Source: GWF2-38-69 sp037127655
Lineage (GTDB): Bacteria; Verrucomicrobiota; Lentisphaeria; Victivallales; GWF2-38-69
Direction of reading: 5' to 3'
NCBI GenBank assembly: GCA_037127655.1
Contig: JBAXXY010000047.1
Location: 1-17,329 of the forward strand
DNA: 17,329 nt
A program made the position numbers and the translations under genes. The first letter of the stretch is position 1; each line of letters opens with the position of its first letter. This document shows, piece by piece, positions 1 through 8,072 of this stretch. A model generated the notes under the pieces. That model ran no database searches. It was not told the DNA's origin and saw only the letters and a program-made list of their open reading frames with translations.

Positions 1-63
1 AATTATCCCGATGATAGGACATAAATCAATATTTCTTGGAAAAACCTTCTATCCTTAAGTATG

Positions 64-91
64 TTGCAGTCCTCAAAATTAGGCATAGAAT
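64..91 (+). promoter_or_regulatory. Candidate sigma-70-type promoter for the carbonic anhydrase gene
   Basis: A TTGCAG box (64-69) is followed after 16 bases by TAGAAT (86-91), about 35 bases before the start codon at 125. A second possible -10, TATAAT at 101-106, lacks a convincing -35 box. This is a pattern match by eye in AT-rich DNA, so chance matches are likely. Confidence 0.3.
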
Positions 92-124
92 GAATCTAAA
101 TATAATTGAGCATAGGAAGTATAT

Positions 125-649
125 ATGAAAAATATTCCGCAGATTGATAAAAGCGCCTACATTGCCGAAGGCGCTAGAATTATGGGAGATGTTAAAATTG
201 GCAAAAAAAGCTCAGTCTGGTATAATTGCGTCATAAGAAGCGACATACCAAACACAAATATTATTATTGGAGAACGGACGAATATTCAGGATGGTTCAGT
301 CATCCATAATGACCACAATAAATCAACAATTATAGGCAATAATGTAACAGTCGGGCATAACTGTATTATTCACGGTTGCGTAATCGAGGACGAATGCCTG
401 ATTGGGATGGGAGCAATTATTCTTAGCGGAGCCTTGATAGAAAAAGGTGCAATAGTCGGAGCCGGAGCAGTAGTCAAGGAGAATGCTGTTATTGGAGCTA
501 ATACGCTTGCAGTTGGAATTCCGGCCAAACAGATCAAAACCTTAGATTGTAACGCCCGTAAGCACACTTTAGAAAATGCTGAAGAATATGTAAGGACGGC
601 TAAAGAGCATCTTGAAGGCAAATACCAGTCAGCTCAAACTATGCATTAA
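125..649 (+). CDS. Gamma-class carbonic anhydrase / left-handed beta-helix protein (YrdA/CaiE-like)
   Basis: The 174-residue protein is built of hexapeptide repeats (for example IGNNVTV, IGMGAII, VGAGAVV) forming a left-handed beta-helix, followed by a C-terminal helix from about residue 145. The metal-site histidines of the gamma carbonic anhydrase family are present at H61 (SVIHND), H78 (VGHNC) and H83 (IIHGC). The family's structural residues R38, D40, Q55 and D56 are also there. The acidic loops of the archaeal Cam enzyme are missing, as in the shorter YrdA/PaaY/CaiE group, where carbonic anhydrase activity varies. Expected role: zinc- or iron-dependent CO2 hydration in the cytoplasm, or an acyl-CoA-related accessory role. 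The ATG at 125 follows AGGA (114-117). The stop overlaps the stop of the opposing zinc-ribbon gene. The family is clear; the actual substrate is not. Confidence 0.9.
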   Translation: MKNIPQIDKSAYIAEGARIMGDVKIGKKSSVWYNCVIRSDIPNTNIIIGERTNIQDGSVIHNDHNKSTIIGNNVTVGHNCIIHGCVIEDECLIGMGAIILSGALIEKGAIVGAGAVVKENAVIGANTLAVGIPAKQIKTLDCNARKHTLENAEEYVRTAKEHLEGKYQSAQTMH

Positions 650-876
650 TGATGCATCGGACAGCAACCGCCACAAGTGTGACCTGCAGATTCGCAGATA
701 GGTTTGGCTGAACAACCTGAATTTTTACCTGAAACTATCCCGGCAAAACGCGAGAGTTTCTTTTCAGTTTCAATGGAGCTACATTTTGGACATTGATAGC
801 TTTTTTGAGTTTGCCCTGAGACTAGTTTTTCAAAAATAGCATTGCACTCTTTACATTGATATTCAAAAATAGGCAT
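646..876 (-). CDS. FmdB-family zinc-ribbon protein with Cys-rich tail
   Basis: This 76-residue protein opens with MPIFEYQC, the hallmark start of the FmdB/CxxC_CxxC_SSSS family. A zinc ribbon is formed by C8-x2-C11 and C29-x2-C32. The tail after residue 50 adds five more cysteines (C55, C61, C68, C71, C72) and three histidines (H66, H75, H76), enough for a second metal site. Family members are called regulatory proteins but their biochemical role is largely unproven. The gene starts 11 bases downstream of the activase fusion on the same strand. GAAGGGAAA just before its ATG serves as ribosome binding site, so the two are very probably co-transcribed. A role in metal delivery or cofactor assembly for the activase is inferred from position only. 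The 3' end overlaps the convergent carbonic anhydrase stop. Confidence 0.88.
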   Translation of the reverse strand: MPIFEYQCKECNAIFEKLVSGQTQKSYQCPKCSSIETEKKLSRFAGIVSGKNSGCSAKPICESAGHTCGGCCPMHH

Positions 877-887
877 AATTTTCCCTT

Positions 888-2960
888 CTATGCTTTAAGA
901 GGTCCGAACATATTGCCGTATTTCTTGGCATTAAGAGCTTCTGCGTAGGCATTTATCTTCGTGTAAGTACTGCAGGGGTCAACGCTTGGATCCATGCAAT
1001 CGCCGTCAAGAACCAGAAGCGGAATATGCTTCTTAGCAAGTTCCTGCCTCAAATGTTTTATAAAAGAAGCATCTGCCATAGCGCATCTTCCAAACATATG
1101 GTTGTACAAAATACACCCGTTAAATTTGCCCTTAGGCACATATTCGGCAATTTTTGAAACTCTCAAATGAGGGTCGAGAAATCCCACTGTGAGAAGCTTT
1201 CTAGCAAGAGACCTGTAAGGATCTTCCACATTAAGCGGCTCCCATCCGATGAAGTTAACTTCTTCAAAAACAATAGGGGAATTACATGTGATTTCTATGT
1301 AGTCCAAAAGTCTGCTGTCATAAAACGGCGGTAGATGAAGCCATAGCATTCTGTGCGTATCTTCGATTGAAATTCTGTCTCCAATTTCATCTCTTCTCTG
1401 GCAGAGATCTTCGTAAAATTGCTGTTGAATATTAACTAAATCTTTTTTGCCCCAAAGTTGAGAAAAAATAACAGAGAAATAGATAGCGGTGCTTCCTCTA
1501 AGAAGAGGTGGAGAATTGAATCTCAGGTCGTTGCACTTGCTTGAGATTTCCCTAGCTTGATTTGAAAGTTCACAAGCTTCTTTAAGTCTGCTTAGTTCCA
1601 TTTTTCTGCCAAGCGCTTTTTCTAGTAGGCGAACAGCCTTTTCCATGTCGTCAGCCATGTGTTCAATGGCATTTTCGTCATTTTTAATAGGAGTATGGAG
1701 AGAGAAAAATGAGTCTTCTTTGCCATAATCTCTGATTAGATCTGCAAATATTCTTTCACCTTGAAGGCAAGGCTGTGAAGTTGAAACCCCGAAAGAAGGT
1801 TCAGGAAGTTCGATTCCTTCTAAAGTTCTTAGAAATGAACATGTTTCTGCGCCTGAAAAGCCTTTATATGCAGCAATGTCGAAGGCCTTTTTAATCTTCT
1901 TTCTATTCCTGGCGAAAAGAGCCGCATAAGTTTCAAGAGTAAGGATATTAGCATCCATTGCATTCAGGATTTCAGATGGGAAGAAGAGGTTTCTCCAGAC
2001 AGGTTTTTCATTCCTGGCGCCTAGGAACTCTTTTCTAGTGATCTTAGTTCTAAGAGCAATAGACTTGAGAGGCGCATCCGAAAATATCATTTTTGAATCA
2101 ATAATTTTACCTTGAATATCAATAAATTTCCTGGCAATGCAGGCGGCGCCGAAAGCTCCCATAACATTATGATATGGAGGAACTATTATGTTGTTACCTG
2201 TAATTTCTTTCAAATAGTGTGTTACTGCTCCGTTCGCTGCAACTCCGCCCTGAAAAATGATGTCGCCTTTGTAATTGAAGAAAAGATCACCGACACCTGA
2301 CATGACAGTTCTTGCCTGAGCTTTGCAGGCCCCGCCGACAATCTGACCAAGAGGGTATCTATTCTTGTATTTATTTATAGAAGTTGCGCTCAAAACTGCG
2401 CAAACAGATGAGAACTCAAGCTCTGAAGAATGGTCGGCAAGCTTTTCCATTTCCTCAACAGGCACGCCGAGTTTAACTGCTACGCTGTCAAGAAATGCTC
2501 CGGTACCAGCTGCGCAAATACCACTCATTTTGGAAGTCCACATTTGCATGTCTTCATTAAAAATCATGGCCTTGGAGTCTTGTCCGCCGACATCAAGAAT
2601 GGCTTTGCAATCAGGATAGAATCTTGCTGCTCCAGCTACATGCGCTGATACTTCACTTACTTTGAAATTGTATTTTATGAAATTTTCGGTTTCTTCAACT
2701 ATCTGGCTTCCAGTAACAACAGTGCATGAAATATCTTCCTGGGTAAGTTTTTTAGCTTTAAGGAAGTCATCTACAGTATTCTTGACTGCGCCCATATTAC
2801 ACGAACCGCATGTGCCGCATTTGCTGGAACAAGCCATAGGCTTGCCTTTTGCAGGCTTAGTTCTTACATACAAGGTATTTAAAATATTGTAATCCTGATC
2901 AATAAGCACGGCTTTTAAAGTGGTAGAACCAATATCAATACCTAAAAAATATTTTGTCAT
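888..2960 (-). CDS. Fused 2-hydroxyacyl-CoA dehydratase activase (BadF/HgdC-type ATPase) and HgdB-like subunit
   Basis: The 690-residue protein joins two partners that are usually separate. Residues 1-280 form an ASKHA ATPase of the BadF/BadG/BcrA/HgdC family: phosphate-1 loop GIDIGSTTLKA (7-17), phosphate-2 loop DVGGQDSKA (123-131), and the cysteines that bridge a [4Fe-4S] cluster between two activase subunits, C149 in CAAGTG and C187 in VCAVLSATS. Residues about 340-690 resemble the HgdB/BcrC dehydratase component, with cysteines at C374 (TCSFLR), C398 (SQPC), C626 (GRC) and C655 (DGDCMDP) in conserved-looking positions. In this superfamily ATP hydrolysis drives low-potential electrons into a dehydratase, a benzoyl-CoA reductase or a double-cubane cluster protein; which applies here is unknown. 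A CX3CX2CX2C insert (C44, C48, C51, C54) is not part of the classical activase. No typical ribosome binding site precedes the ATG at 2960. Confidence 0.88.
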   Translation of the reverse strand: MTKYFLGIDIGSTTLKAVLIDQDYNILNTLYVRTKPAKGKPMACSSKCGTCGSCNMGAVKNTVDDFLKAKKLTQEDISCTVVTGSQIVEETENFIKYNFKVSEVSAHVAGAARFYPDCKAILDVGGQDSKAMIFNEDMQMWTSKMSGICAAGTGAFLDSVAVKLGVPVEEMEKLADHSSELEFSSVCAVLSATSINKYKNRYPLGQIVGGACKAQARTVMSGVGDLFFNYKGDIIFQGGVAANGAVTHYLKEITGNNIIVPPYHNVMGAFGAACIARKFIDIQGKIIDSKMIFSDAPLKSIALRTKITRKEFLGARNEKPVWRNLFFPSEILNAMDANILTLETYAALFARNRKKIKKAFDIAAYKGFSGAETCSFLRTLEGIELPEPSFGVSTSQPCLQGERIFADLIRDYGKEDSFFSLHTPIKNDENAIEHMADDMEKAVRLLEKALGRKMELSRLKEACELSNQAREISSKCNDLRFNSPPLLRGSTAIYFSVIFSQLWGKKDLVNIQQQFYEDLCQRRDEIGDRISIEDTHRMLWLHLPPFYDSRLLDYIEITCNSPIVFEEVNFIGWEPLNVEDPYRSLARKLLTVGFLDPHLRVSKIAEYVPKGKFNGCILYNHMFGRCAMADASFIKHLRQELAKKHIPLLVLDGDCMDPSVDPCSTYTKINAYAEALNAKKYGNMFGPLKA

Positions 2961-3138
2961 GTGATCGCTTTTTGTATTTTAATTAATAATTTAATGGGGT
3001 AATATAACTCAACTCAAAACAATTTAAACCCCTTTTATTGGAACAGCACCTTTGTAGTAGCAATTGAAAATTAGCTAATTGATTGGCCTTGAGTTCAAGA
3101 TACCTATTGCATATTGCAGAAAAAAAATTTATTTTTTT

Positions 3139-4371
3139 ATGAGAGCCGAATTACTTTCCCCTGCAGGATCATACGAATCGCTATACTCTGCTATCAGAGC
3201 AGGAGCAGATTCTGTTTACTTCGGAGCCGGCGATTTAAATATGCGCTCGAGGTCCTCTTTCAATTTCAAGGAAGATGACATTTACAAAGTTGCCCGCATT
3301 TGCAAAAAACATAAAGTAAAAAGTTATCTTGCTCTGAATACAGTCATATACGATGAGGAAATTGAAAAAGTCAAAAATATTCTCTCGTCAGCAAAGAAAG
3401 CAAAAATTTCGGCTATCATAGCAAGCGATATTTCAGTAATCGTTCTGGCAAGTCAAATGGGTCTGACTGTCCATATTTCTGTTCAGGCTAATGTCTCAAA
3501 CATCGAAACATTAAGATTTTTTTCAAAATACGCCGATGTAATAGTTCTGGCAAGAGAGCTTTCTTTAGACCAGATAACGGCAATCACAAGGAAGATAGTC
3601 GAAGAAAATATTTGCGGCCCATCAGGAGCACTAGTTAAAATAGAAATATTTGCACATGGCGCTCTGTGTGTTTCTATCTCTGGAAAGTGTTATATGAGTC
3701 TAGCCACTCATAACGCTTCTGCAAACCGCGGAGCATGTTACCAGAACTGCAGGCGGTCGTACAAAGTCATTGATGAAATAGACGGGCACGAACTAGTCCT
3801 TGATAACAAATATATAATGTCACCTAAAGATATTTGCCTGATCCGCTGTCTGGATAAAATAGTCGAGTCAGGTGTTTCGATATTGAAAATCGAAGGGCGC
3901 GGCCGTTCCGCTGACTATGTTTTTGCTGTAATAAAAGCCTATCGCGAGGCGCTTAATGCAATCGATAGTGGCCAATACAATGTCGAGAATATTCAAAGAT
4001 GGGAGAAAGAGATTTCAAATGTGTTCAATAGAGGTTTCTGGCATGGCGGATACTATCTTGGAAACAGTTTGGAAATGTGGAGCAACAACCCTGATAACAA
4101 GTCTGAAAAGAAAAAAACCAGAGCTGGAATAGTAACAAATTACTTTTCCAAAATAAAGATAGCAGAAATTGAATTAAGAGAGAGCGAATTAAAAGTCGGA
4201 GACGAGGTTTTGGTAATCGGGACAACTACAGGCGCCATTAACCATGTCATTGAGAATATCAGATTTGAGGAGAAAGATGTTAACTCTTCTCCCAAAGGAT
4301 CAATTATCAGCATTCCAATCTCTCAGAAAGTCAGAAAGAACGATTCTATCTTCATTTTAACAAGTCGGTAA
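3139..4371 (+). CDS. Peptidase U32-family protein, TrhP/YegQ-like (tRNA uridine hydroxylation)
   Basis: From the ATG at 3139 the protein has 410 residues and begins MRAELLSPAGSYESL, the usual U32 N-terminus. The family signature reads EIFAHGALCVSISGKCYMS (from about residue 169), and C177, C184, C200 and C204 are the four cysteines that hold a [4Fe-4S] cluster in characterised U32 proteins. KIEGRGRSADY (about 250-260) is another family block. Residues about 330-410 match the U32 C-terminal beta-barrel domain. TrhP uses prephenate and iron-sulfur chemistry to hydroxylate U34 of tRNA; RlhA and UbiU/V are related alternatives. An in-frame TTG at 3079 would add 20 residues, but these are unlike family N-termini and have no ribosome binding site. 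No clear Shine-Dalgarno precedes 3139 either. The stop lies one base from the end of the opposing dGTPase gene. Confidence 0.88.
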   Translation: MRAELLSPAGSYESLYSAIRAGADSVYFGAGDLNMRSRSSFNFKEDDIYKVARICKKHKVKSYLALNTVIYDEEIEKVKNILSSAKKAKISAIIASDISVIVLASQMGLTVHISVQANVSNIETLRFFSKYADVIVLARELSLDQITAITRKIVEENICGPSGALVKIEIFAHGALCVSISGKCYMSLATHNASANRGACYQNCRRSYKVIDEIDGHELVLDNKYIMSPKDICLIRCLDKIVESGVSILKIEGRGRSADYVFAVIKAYREALNAIDSGQYNVENIQRWEKEISNVFNRGFWHGGYYLGNSLEMWSNNPDNKSEKKKTRAGIVTNYFSKIKIAEIELRESELKVGDEVLVIGTTTGAINHVIENIRFEEKDVNSSPKGSIISIPISQKVRKNDSIFILTSR

Positions 4372-4372
4372 T

Positions 4373-5518
4373 TCACTTTGATGAGAAGAGCCTATTATAT
4401 TCTTCTATAGCAAAGCGGTCTGTCATCCCGGCAAGATAGTAACAAATAGCGCACTCAAGACCATATCTTGGCGCAATCCTGTTTATAAAGTCACTTCTGG
4501 TTTCTTCTTTATTCATATACAAATCAAAAAGTTCTTCAATTTTGTCGGCACAAGCTCTATTAACCTCAAGAACTTGATCGTTCCAATATATGTTTTTGAA
4601 AAGGAATTCCTTAAGGTTTACTGTCATATCCTTAAAATCAGCGCTGAATGAAATAACTCTATTTACATTGTTCTGAGCATCTTCAGGGGCCTTTATTTTC
4701 ATAGTCGTAAGATTTACAACTGACTTATCTATAACATCTTTTACCATCGAGTCTATAAGACATCTTACGACAAATCTGGCGAATTTTTTATTTGGTCTGG
4801 AATTGCCGCTTTTGAACGAAATTTCGGTGGCGTTCTGCCAAATAGCAAGTGAGGCAATATCGTCTTCGACAATAAGTCCTGATTCTAGGCCATCATCAAT
4901 GTCATGCCCATAGTAAGTCAAGTCGTCTGCAATGTCTGCAACCTGCGATTCAAGCGAAAGGTTTGGCGCAAGGAGAATTCCATCGAGTTTTATATCTTTA
5001 TCTTCCCTATGCTTAATAAGTCCATCTCTGGTTTCCCAGGCAAGGTTGAGTCCGTCAAACTCCGGATATTTTTCTATTAACTCGTCCACCAGCACAATTG
5101 AATGGTCGTTGTGCTCAAAAGATAAATCATATCGCTTCATTATCTCATTAAGTTTATTTTCTCCGGTATGTCCGAATGGCGGATGCCCGATGTCGTGAGC
5201 CAAAGCGATAGTTTCAGTCAAATCTTCATTCAAGCCCAATGCTCTTGCTAAAGTTCGAGAAATAGCCGCCACTTCAATTGTATGGGTCAATCTTGTTCTG
5301 TAATGATCCCCTATTCCATTAAGAAAAACCTGAGTTTTGTATTCAAGTCTGCGAAACTCCCGGCTATGGAGAATCCTGTCGCGGTCGCGCTGAAATACTG
5401 TACGAATCGGATGGTCTTTCTCCGGATATTTTCTACCTCTTGACTTGTGGCTTTTCAAAGCATAAGGAGATAAAAAAGTGTCTTCAAATCTGTAATAGTC
5501 CAAAAGTCCTTTTAGCAT
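4373..5518 (-). CDS. dGTPase-like HD-domain deoxynucleoside triphosphate triphosphohydrolase
   Basis: The 381-residue protein matches the short dGTPase-like group. The N-terminal block HSREFRRLEYKTQVF (51-65) is the family's nucleotide-handling motif. The HD metal site is H79 (RTRLTHTIEV), H108-D109 (ALAHDIGHPPFGH) and D195 (QVADIADDLTYYGHDIDDG). Such enzymes split dNTPs to deoxynucleoside and triphosphate in the cytoplasm, which helps set dNTP pools; those of this length often act on several dNTPs. The gene is the last of three same-strand genes, 35 bases after the ABC1-kinase gene, and has no visible Shine-Dalgarno before its ATG, so expression from the upstream message is likely. No hairpin terminator is visible in the one-base gap to the convergent U32 gene. 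The family call is firm; substrate preference is not readable. Confidence 0.92.
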   Translation of the reverse strand: MLKGLLDYYRFEDTFLSPYALKSHKSRGRKYPEKDHPIRTVFQRDRDRILHSREFRRLEYKTQVFLNGIGDHYRTRLTHTIEVAAISRTLARALGLNEDLTETIALAHDIGHPPFGHTGENKLNEIMKRYDLSFEHNDHSIVLVDELIEKYPEFDGLNLAWETRDGLIKHREDKDIKLDGILLAPNLSLESQVADIADDLTYYGHDIDDGLESGLIVEDDIASLAIWQNATEISFKSGNSRPNKKFARFVVRCLIDSMVKDVIDKSVVNLTTMKIKAPEDAQNNVNRVISFSADFKDMTVNLKEFLFKNIYWNDQVLEVNRACADKIEELFDLYMNKEETRSDFINRIAPRYGLECAICYYLAGMTDRFAIEEYNRLFSSK

Positions 5519-5553
5519 TATATATAAATAGGTTAAATTGAAGTTTATTCAGG

Positions 5554-7320
5554 CTACATTTTGCCGTGCCGCAAAATGGACAAAATAAGAAGCATTCCCA
5601 TAAAAGCAGAGAAAATGAAAAATATTGATCCAGGAACCGAGAGTCCATGATAAAGAGGCGGCACTTTTGAATTTAATAGCATGGCAGAACCAAGAATCAT
5701 AGATGCTGTTATAATCGCAAAAGAGAGCCTGTTTACTATTTTGTCGTGTTTTTCCAGGAGAGGTTCTAACCCTTTGTGCTCAAATTGTATCTTAAGCGTC
5801 TTATTTTTGAATTGAGTAAGAATATCTCTGAGTTCTCCGGGAAGTTCAGCGACAAATTTCGAGTAATCAAGCCCTGCTTTGAAAAACTCTCTTATCATTC
5901 GGTACGGGCTTCTGGTTTTGTAAAGAAGTTTTCTGATAAATGGCTCGATGTGGGTAATCATATCAAAGTTAGGCATGATTTTCCGAATTGTGCCTTCAAG
6001 CGCTATCAGTGACTTGAGAAGAAGGAATATGTCCGTAGGGATTAGGAGTTTGTTATCTACCAGAAGTTTAAGTAGGTCGCGCAGAAAATGCCCGATATTT
6101 ATGTCCTCAATTGGTAAGTAAGCGTACTGTTCCATTATCTTGAAAGCCTGATGCTCTATATTGGCCCTATTCTCGACTTCTTTATTATGAGAAATAGAAA
6201 TCAACGCTCTGGTTATAAGCTCTGGGTCGTGATTGACCAAACCTAATATGATGTCGCAAAGAGCGCTTTTGTGTTTTGGAGGCAGGAGCCCCATCAAACC
6301 AAAGTCGATAAAGCAGATTTTCAGATCTTCAGTAACTATTATGTTACCAGAGTGTGGATCAGCGTGAAAATACCCCTCTTCGAAAATCTGTCTCAACACA
6401 AGTGAAGCTAACTTTTCGCAAATATGCTTAATCTCAACTTCAGTCCCGCGATATTCAGAAAATTTTACGCCATCGATAAAGCGCATCGTCAGAATATCTT
6501 TTGTCGAAAACTCTTTATAGACTTTTGGAACAATAAGCTCTTTCTCATTGGCAAATATTTTTGAGAATTTTTCGATATTAAGAGCTTCCCTCGAGAAATC
6601 CAGTTCATGGCGGATACCATCGCTAAATTCAGTAACTATCGCAACCGGATCGAGAGCTCCAACACCTGTCATATGCTTTTTGATGTTGACTGCCAGATAC
6701 ATCATTATCTCAAGGTCGCTGTCAATTATTGTCTTGATTCCAGGTCTTTGAATTTTAACTGCGACTCTAGTGCCGTCTTTAAGTTTGGCTTTGTGAACTT
6801 GCGATACTGAGGCCGAAGCAAATGGTTCTATTTCGAAAGTTTCAAATACCTCTAATATCTTAAGTTTAGTGCTTGATTCAAAGATCATCATGGCAAGTTC
6901 GCCGCGGAAAGGAGATACATTATCTAGGAGTTTTTCAAGTTCCGCGCAGAGTTCGGAAGGGATGAGGTCAGGTCTGTTGCTGAGAAACTGCCCGAGTTTG
7001 ACAAATGTCGGTCCGAGCTCTTCGCAGACCATTCGGATTCTTTCCCAGCTTGAGTAGTGCTTATGATATTCTTCTTTGCGATGCTTCCTGAAAGAGAAGC
7101 GGCTCAAATTCATAGACTGGATCATCTTGCTATTTTCAACAAAATCAAGAAAACCGTGTTTTATCAGGACGCTGATTATGCTTCTAGCCCTTAGCAAGTT
7201 GTGATAACCTCTTCCGATTCTAGTTCGTCTAAATATTCCCATCAGGCTACTCAATGTGGTATTAGTTTTAAAAGTCTTCTCATATCGCTCAATTATAATG
7301 TATCGATTCTTAAATGACAA
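5554..7320 (-). CDS. ABC1/UbiB/AarF-family atypical protein kinase-like protein
   Basis: The 588-residue protein carries all UbiB-family hallmarks: the KxGQ motif at K108-Q111 (VKLGQFLSNRPDLIP), the alanine-rich loop ASASVSQVH (168-176), the lysine of VAVKIQRPG (K189), the catalytic segment HADPHSGN (319-326) and the metal-binding D339-F-G. Two hydrophobic segments at about 533-550 and 562-584 anchor the C-terminus in the membrane, as in UbiB/COQ8. The family hydrolyses ATP in support of isoprenoid quinone or other lipid metabolism. No ubiquinone or menaquinone gene lies nearby, so the role here is open. Position 7320 is a TTG without Shine-Dalgarno. ATG at 7242 (residue 27, before GIFRRTRIGRG) has a weak GAG-like site and is a fair alternative. 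The longer form is kept because it leaves only 20 bases after the nitroreductase stop. Confidence 0.88.
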   Translation of the reverse strand: MSFKNRYIIIERYEKTFKTNTTLSSLMGIFRRTRIGRGYHNLLRARSIISVLIKHGFLDFVENSKMIQSMNLSRFSFRKHRKEEYHKHYSSWERIRMVCEELGPTFVKLGQFLSNRPDLIPSELCAELEKLLDNVSPFRGELAMMIFESSTKLKILEVFETFEIEPFASASVSQVHKAKLKDGTRVAVKIQRPGIKTIIDSDLEIMMYLAVNIKKHMTGVGALDPVAIVTEFSDGIRHELDFSREALNIEKFSKIFANEKELIVPKVYKEFSTKDILTMRFIDGVKFSEYRGTEVEIKHICEKLASLVLRQIFEEGYFHADPHSGNIIVTEDLKICFIDFGLMGLLPPKHKSALCDIILGLVNHDPELITRALISISHNKEVENRANIEHQAFKIMEQYAYLPIEDINIGHFLRDLLKLLVDNKLLIPTDIFLLLKSLIALEGTIRKIMPNFDMITHIEPFIRKLLYKTRSPYRMIREFFKAGLDYSKFVAELPGELRDILTQFKNKTLKIQFEHKGLEPLLEKHDKIVNRLSFAIITASMILGSAMLLNSKVPPLYHGLSVPGSIFFIFSAFMGMLLILSILRHGKM

Positions 7321-7340
7321 ACCATTTAGGTTTCAAAAAA

Positions 7341-7892
7341 TTATTCCTTCCATTCCTCTCTTGAGAAAATGCTACTAAGAGGCAGTTTTTGGGCTTGCTC
7401 TTTAAGTTCGGACTGATAACCTAAAGATATAATAGAAAGAATTTTAACTCCTGATGGTATCTTCAATATTCTCTTCACGGCCTTTTCCTTGAACCAGCCT
7501 ATCCAACAAGTTCCCAAACCTAGCGACTGTGCGGCAAGAACAAAATGCTCTCCGGCAATTCCAATATCAATTTGTCGGTAGTCAACTTTCGAAATGAAGG
7601 ATGCAAATCTATGAACCGCAAAATTAGTCTTAGCGCATAGAACAATAAACGCTGGAACATCCTTAAGCCAAGGCATCGGTAAACACGGTAAAATCCCTTC
7701 CAAACAGATTCTTTCTCTTGATTCTTTGTTCTTTACGACAATAAAGCGCCATGGCTGTTTGTTGCATGCTGAAGGGGAAAGTCTAGCTGTTTCGAGGCAC
7801 TTAACAATGAGTTCTTCAGGCACATCTTTAGGTTGATACGAACGGCAACTGTGCCTTGCTTTTATCAAATTTAAAAAACTTTCGTAATCCAT
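7341..7892 (-). CDS. Nitroreductase-family FMN-dependent oxidoreductase
   Basis: The 183-residue protein has the nitroreductase fold signatures: the FMN phosphate-binding RHSCRSY near residue 13, the SPSACNKQPWRFIVV segment (about 39-53), and the C-terminal GIAGEHFVLAAQSLGLGTC block that lines the flavin and dimer interface. Family members reduce nitro groups, quinones or other small acceptors with NAD(P)H, or carry out dehalogenation and related chemistry; the substrate cannot be told from the sequence. The start is moved from an in-frame TTG at 7907 to ATG at 7892, because AGAGGA lies six bases upstream of this ATG and the protein then begins MDYESFLNLIKARHS, typical of the family. It is the first gene of a probable three-gene operon with the UbiB-like and dGTPase-like genes, and diverges from pdxS. 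Confidence 0.87.
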   Translation of the reverse strand: MDYESFLNLIKARHSCRSYQPKDVPEELIVKCLETARLSPSACNKQPWRFIVVKNKESRERICLEGILPCLPMPWLKDVPAFIVLCAKTNFAVHRFASFISKVDYRQIDIGIAGEHFVLAAQSLGLGTCWIGWFKEKAVKRILKIPSGVKILSIISLGYQSELKEQAQKLPLSSIFSREEWKE

Positions 7893-8072
7893 AGAAAATC
7901 CTCTCAATATGGAGTTTTTTGTTAATCATATAATCTTAATTAACTACAATTACAGACAAAAACAATTGCCCATTAAAGAAGTAGGGCGGTTGAAAAAACA
8001 GCAATTGATATTAAACTTAAAAGTTTACTTAAGCTCATTCATTTTTCACATTAAACCGGAGGCATTTAGTAT
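7893..8072. promoter_or_regulatory. Divergent intergenic region between the nitroreductase and pdxS genes
   Basis: This 180-base AT-rich gap must hold promoters for both directions. For pdxS a weak candidate is TTGAAA (7990-7995), 16 bases, TAAACT (8012-8017). A perfect 7-base inverted repeat with a 2-base centre, TAAACTTaaAAGTTTA, lies at 8012-8027 over or next to this -10 and could be an operator, though such AT-rich palindromes arise easily by chance. A second possible RNA stem pairs AATTGCCC (7964-7971) with GGGCGGTT (7984-7991) using two G-U pairs. No promoter on the minus strand stands out. The region also carries the pdxS ribosome binding site GGAGG at 8058-8062. Confidence 0.35.
7899..7904 (-). 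promoter_or_regulatory. Ribosome binding site that decides the nitroreductase start
   Basis: On the minus strand AGAGGA (7904 to 7899) stands six bases before the ATG at 7892. The alternative upstream TTG at 7907 would overlap this site, so ATG 7892 is the better start. Confidence 0.75.

Noticed and set aside
2..58. Open + frame from the window edge ending in TAA at 56-58, possible end of an upstream gene
   Set aside because: Eighteen open codons are expected by chance often enough, and the residues show no recognisable motif. The upstream sequence is needed to decide.
3..86. 27-codon minus frame upstream of the carbonic anhydrase gene
   Set aside because: No Shine-Dalgarno and very short. 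The codons look plausible but nothing else supports it.
2988..3037. GGGGT...ACCCC inverted repeat between the activase and U32 genes
   Set aside because: Only five pairs with a loop of nearly 30 bases; not a stable hairpin and no tail typical of a terminator.
3079..3138. TTG start giving a 20-residue extension of the U32 protein
   Set aside because: No ribosome binding site, residues unlike family N-termini; ATG 3139 begins at the conserved ELLSPAG block.
7893..7907. TTG start of the nitroreductase at 7907
   Set aside because: AGAGGA lies between this TTG and the ATG at 7892 at ideal spacing for the latter.
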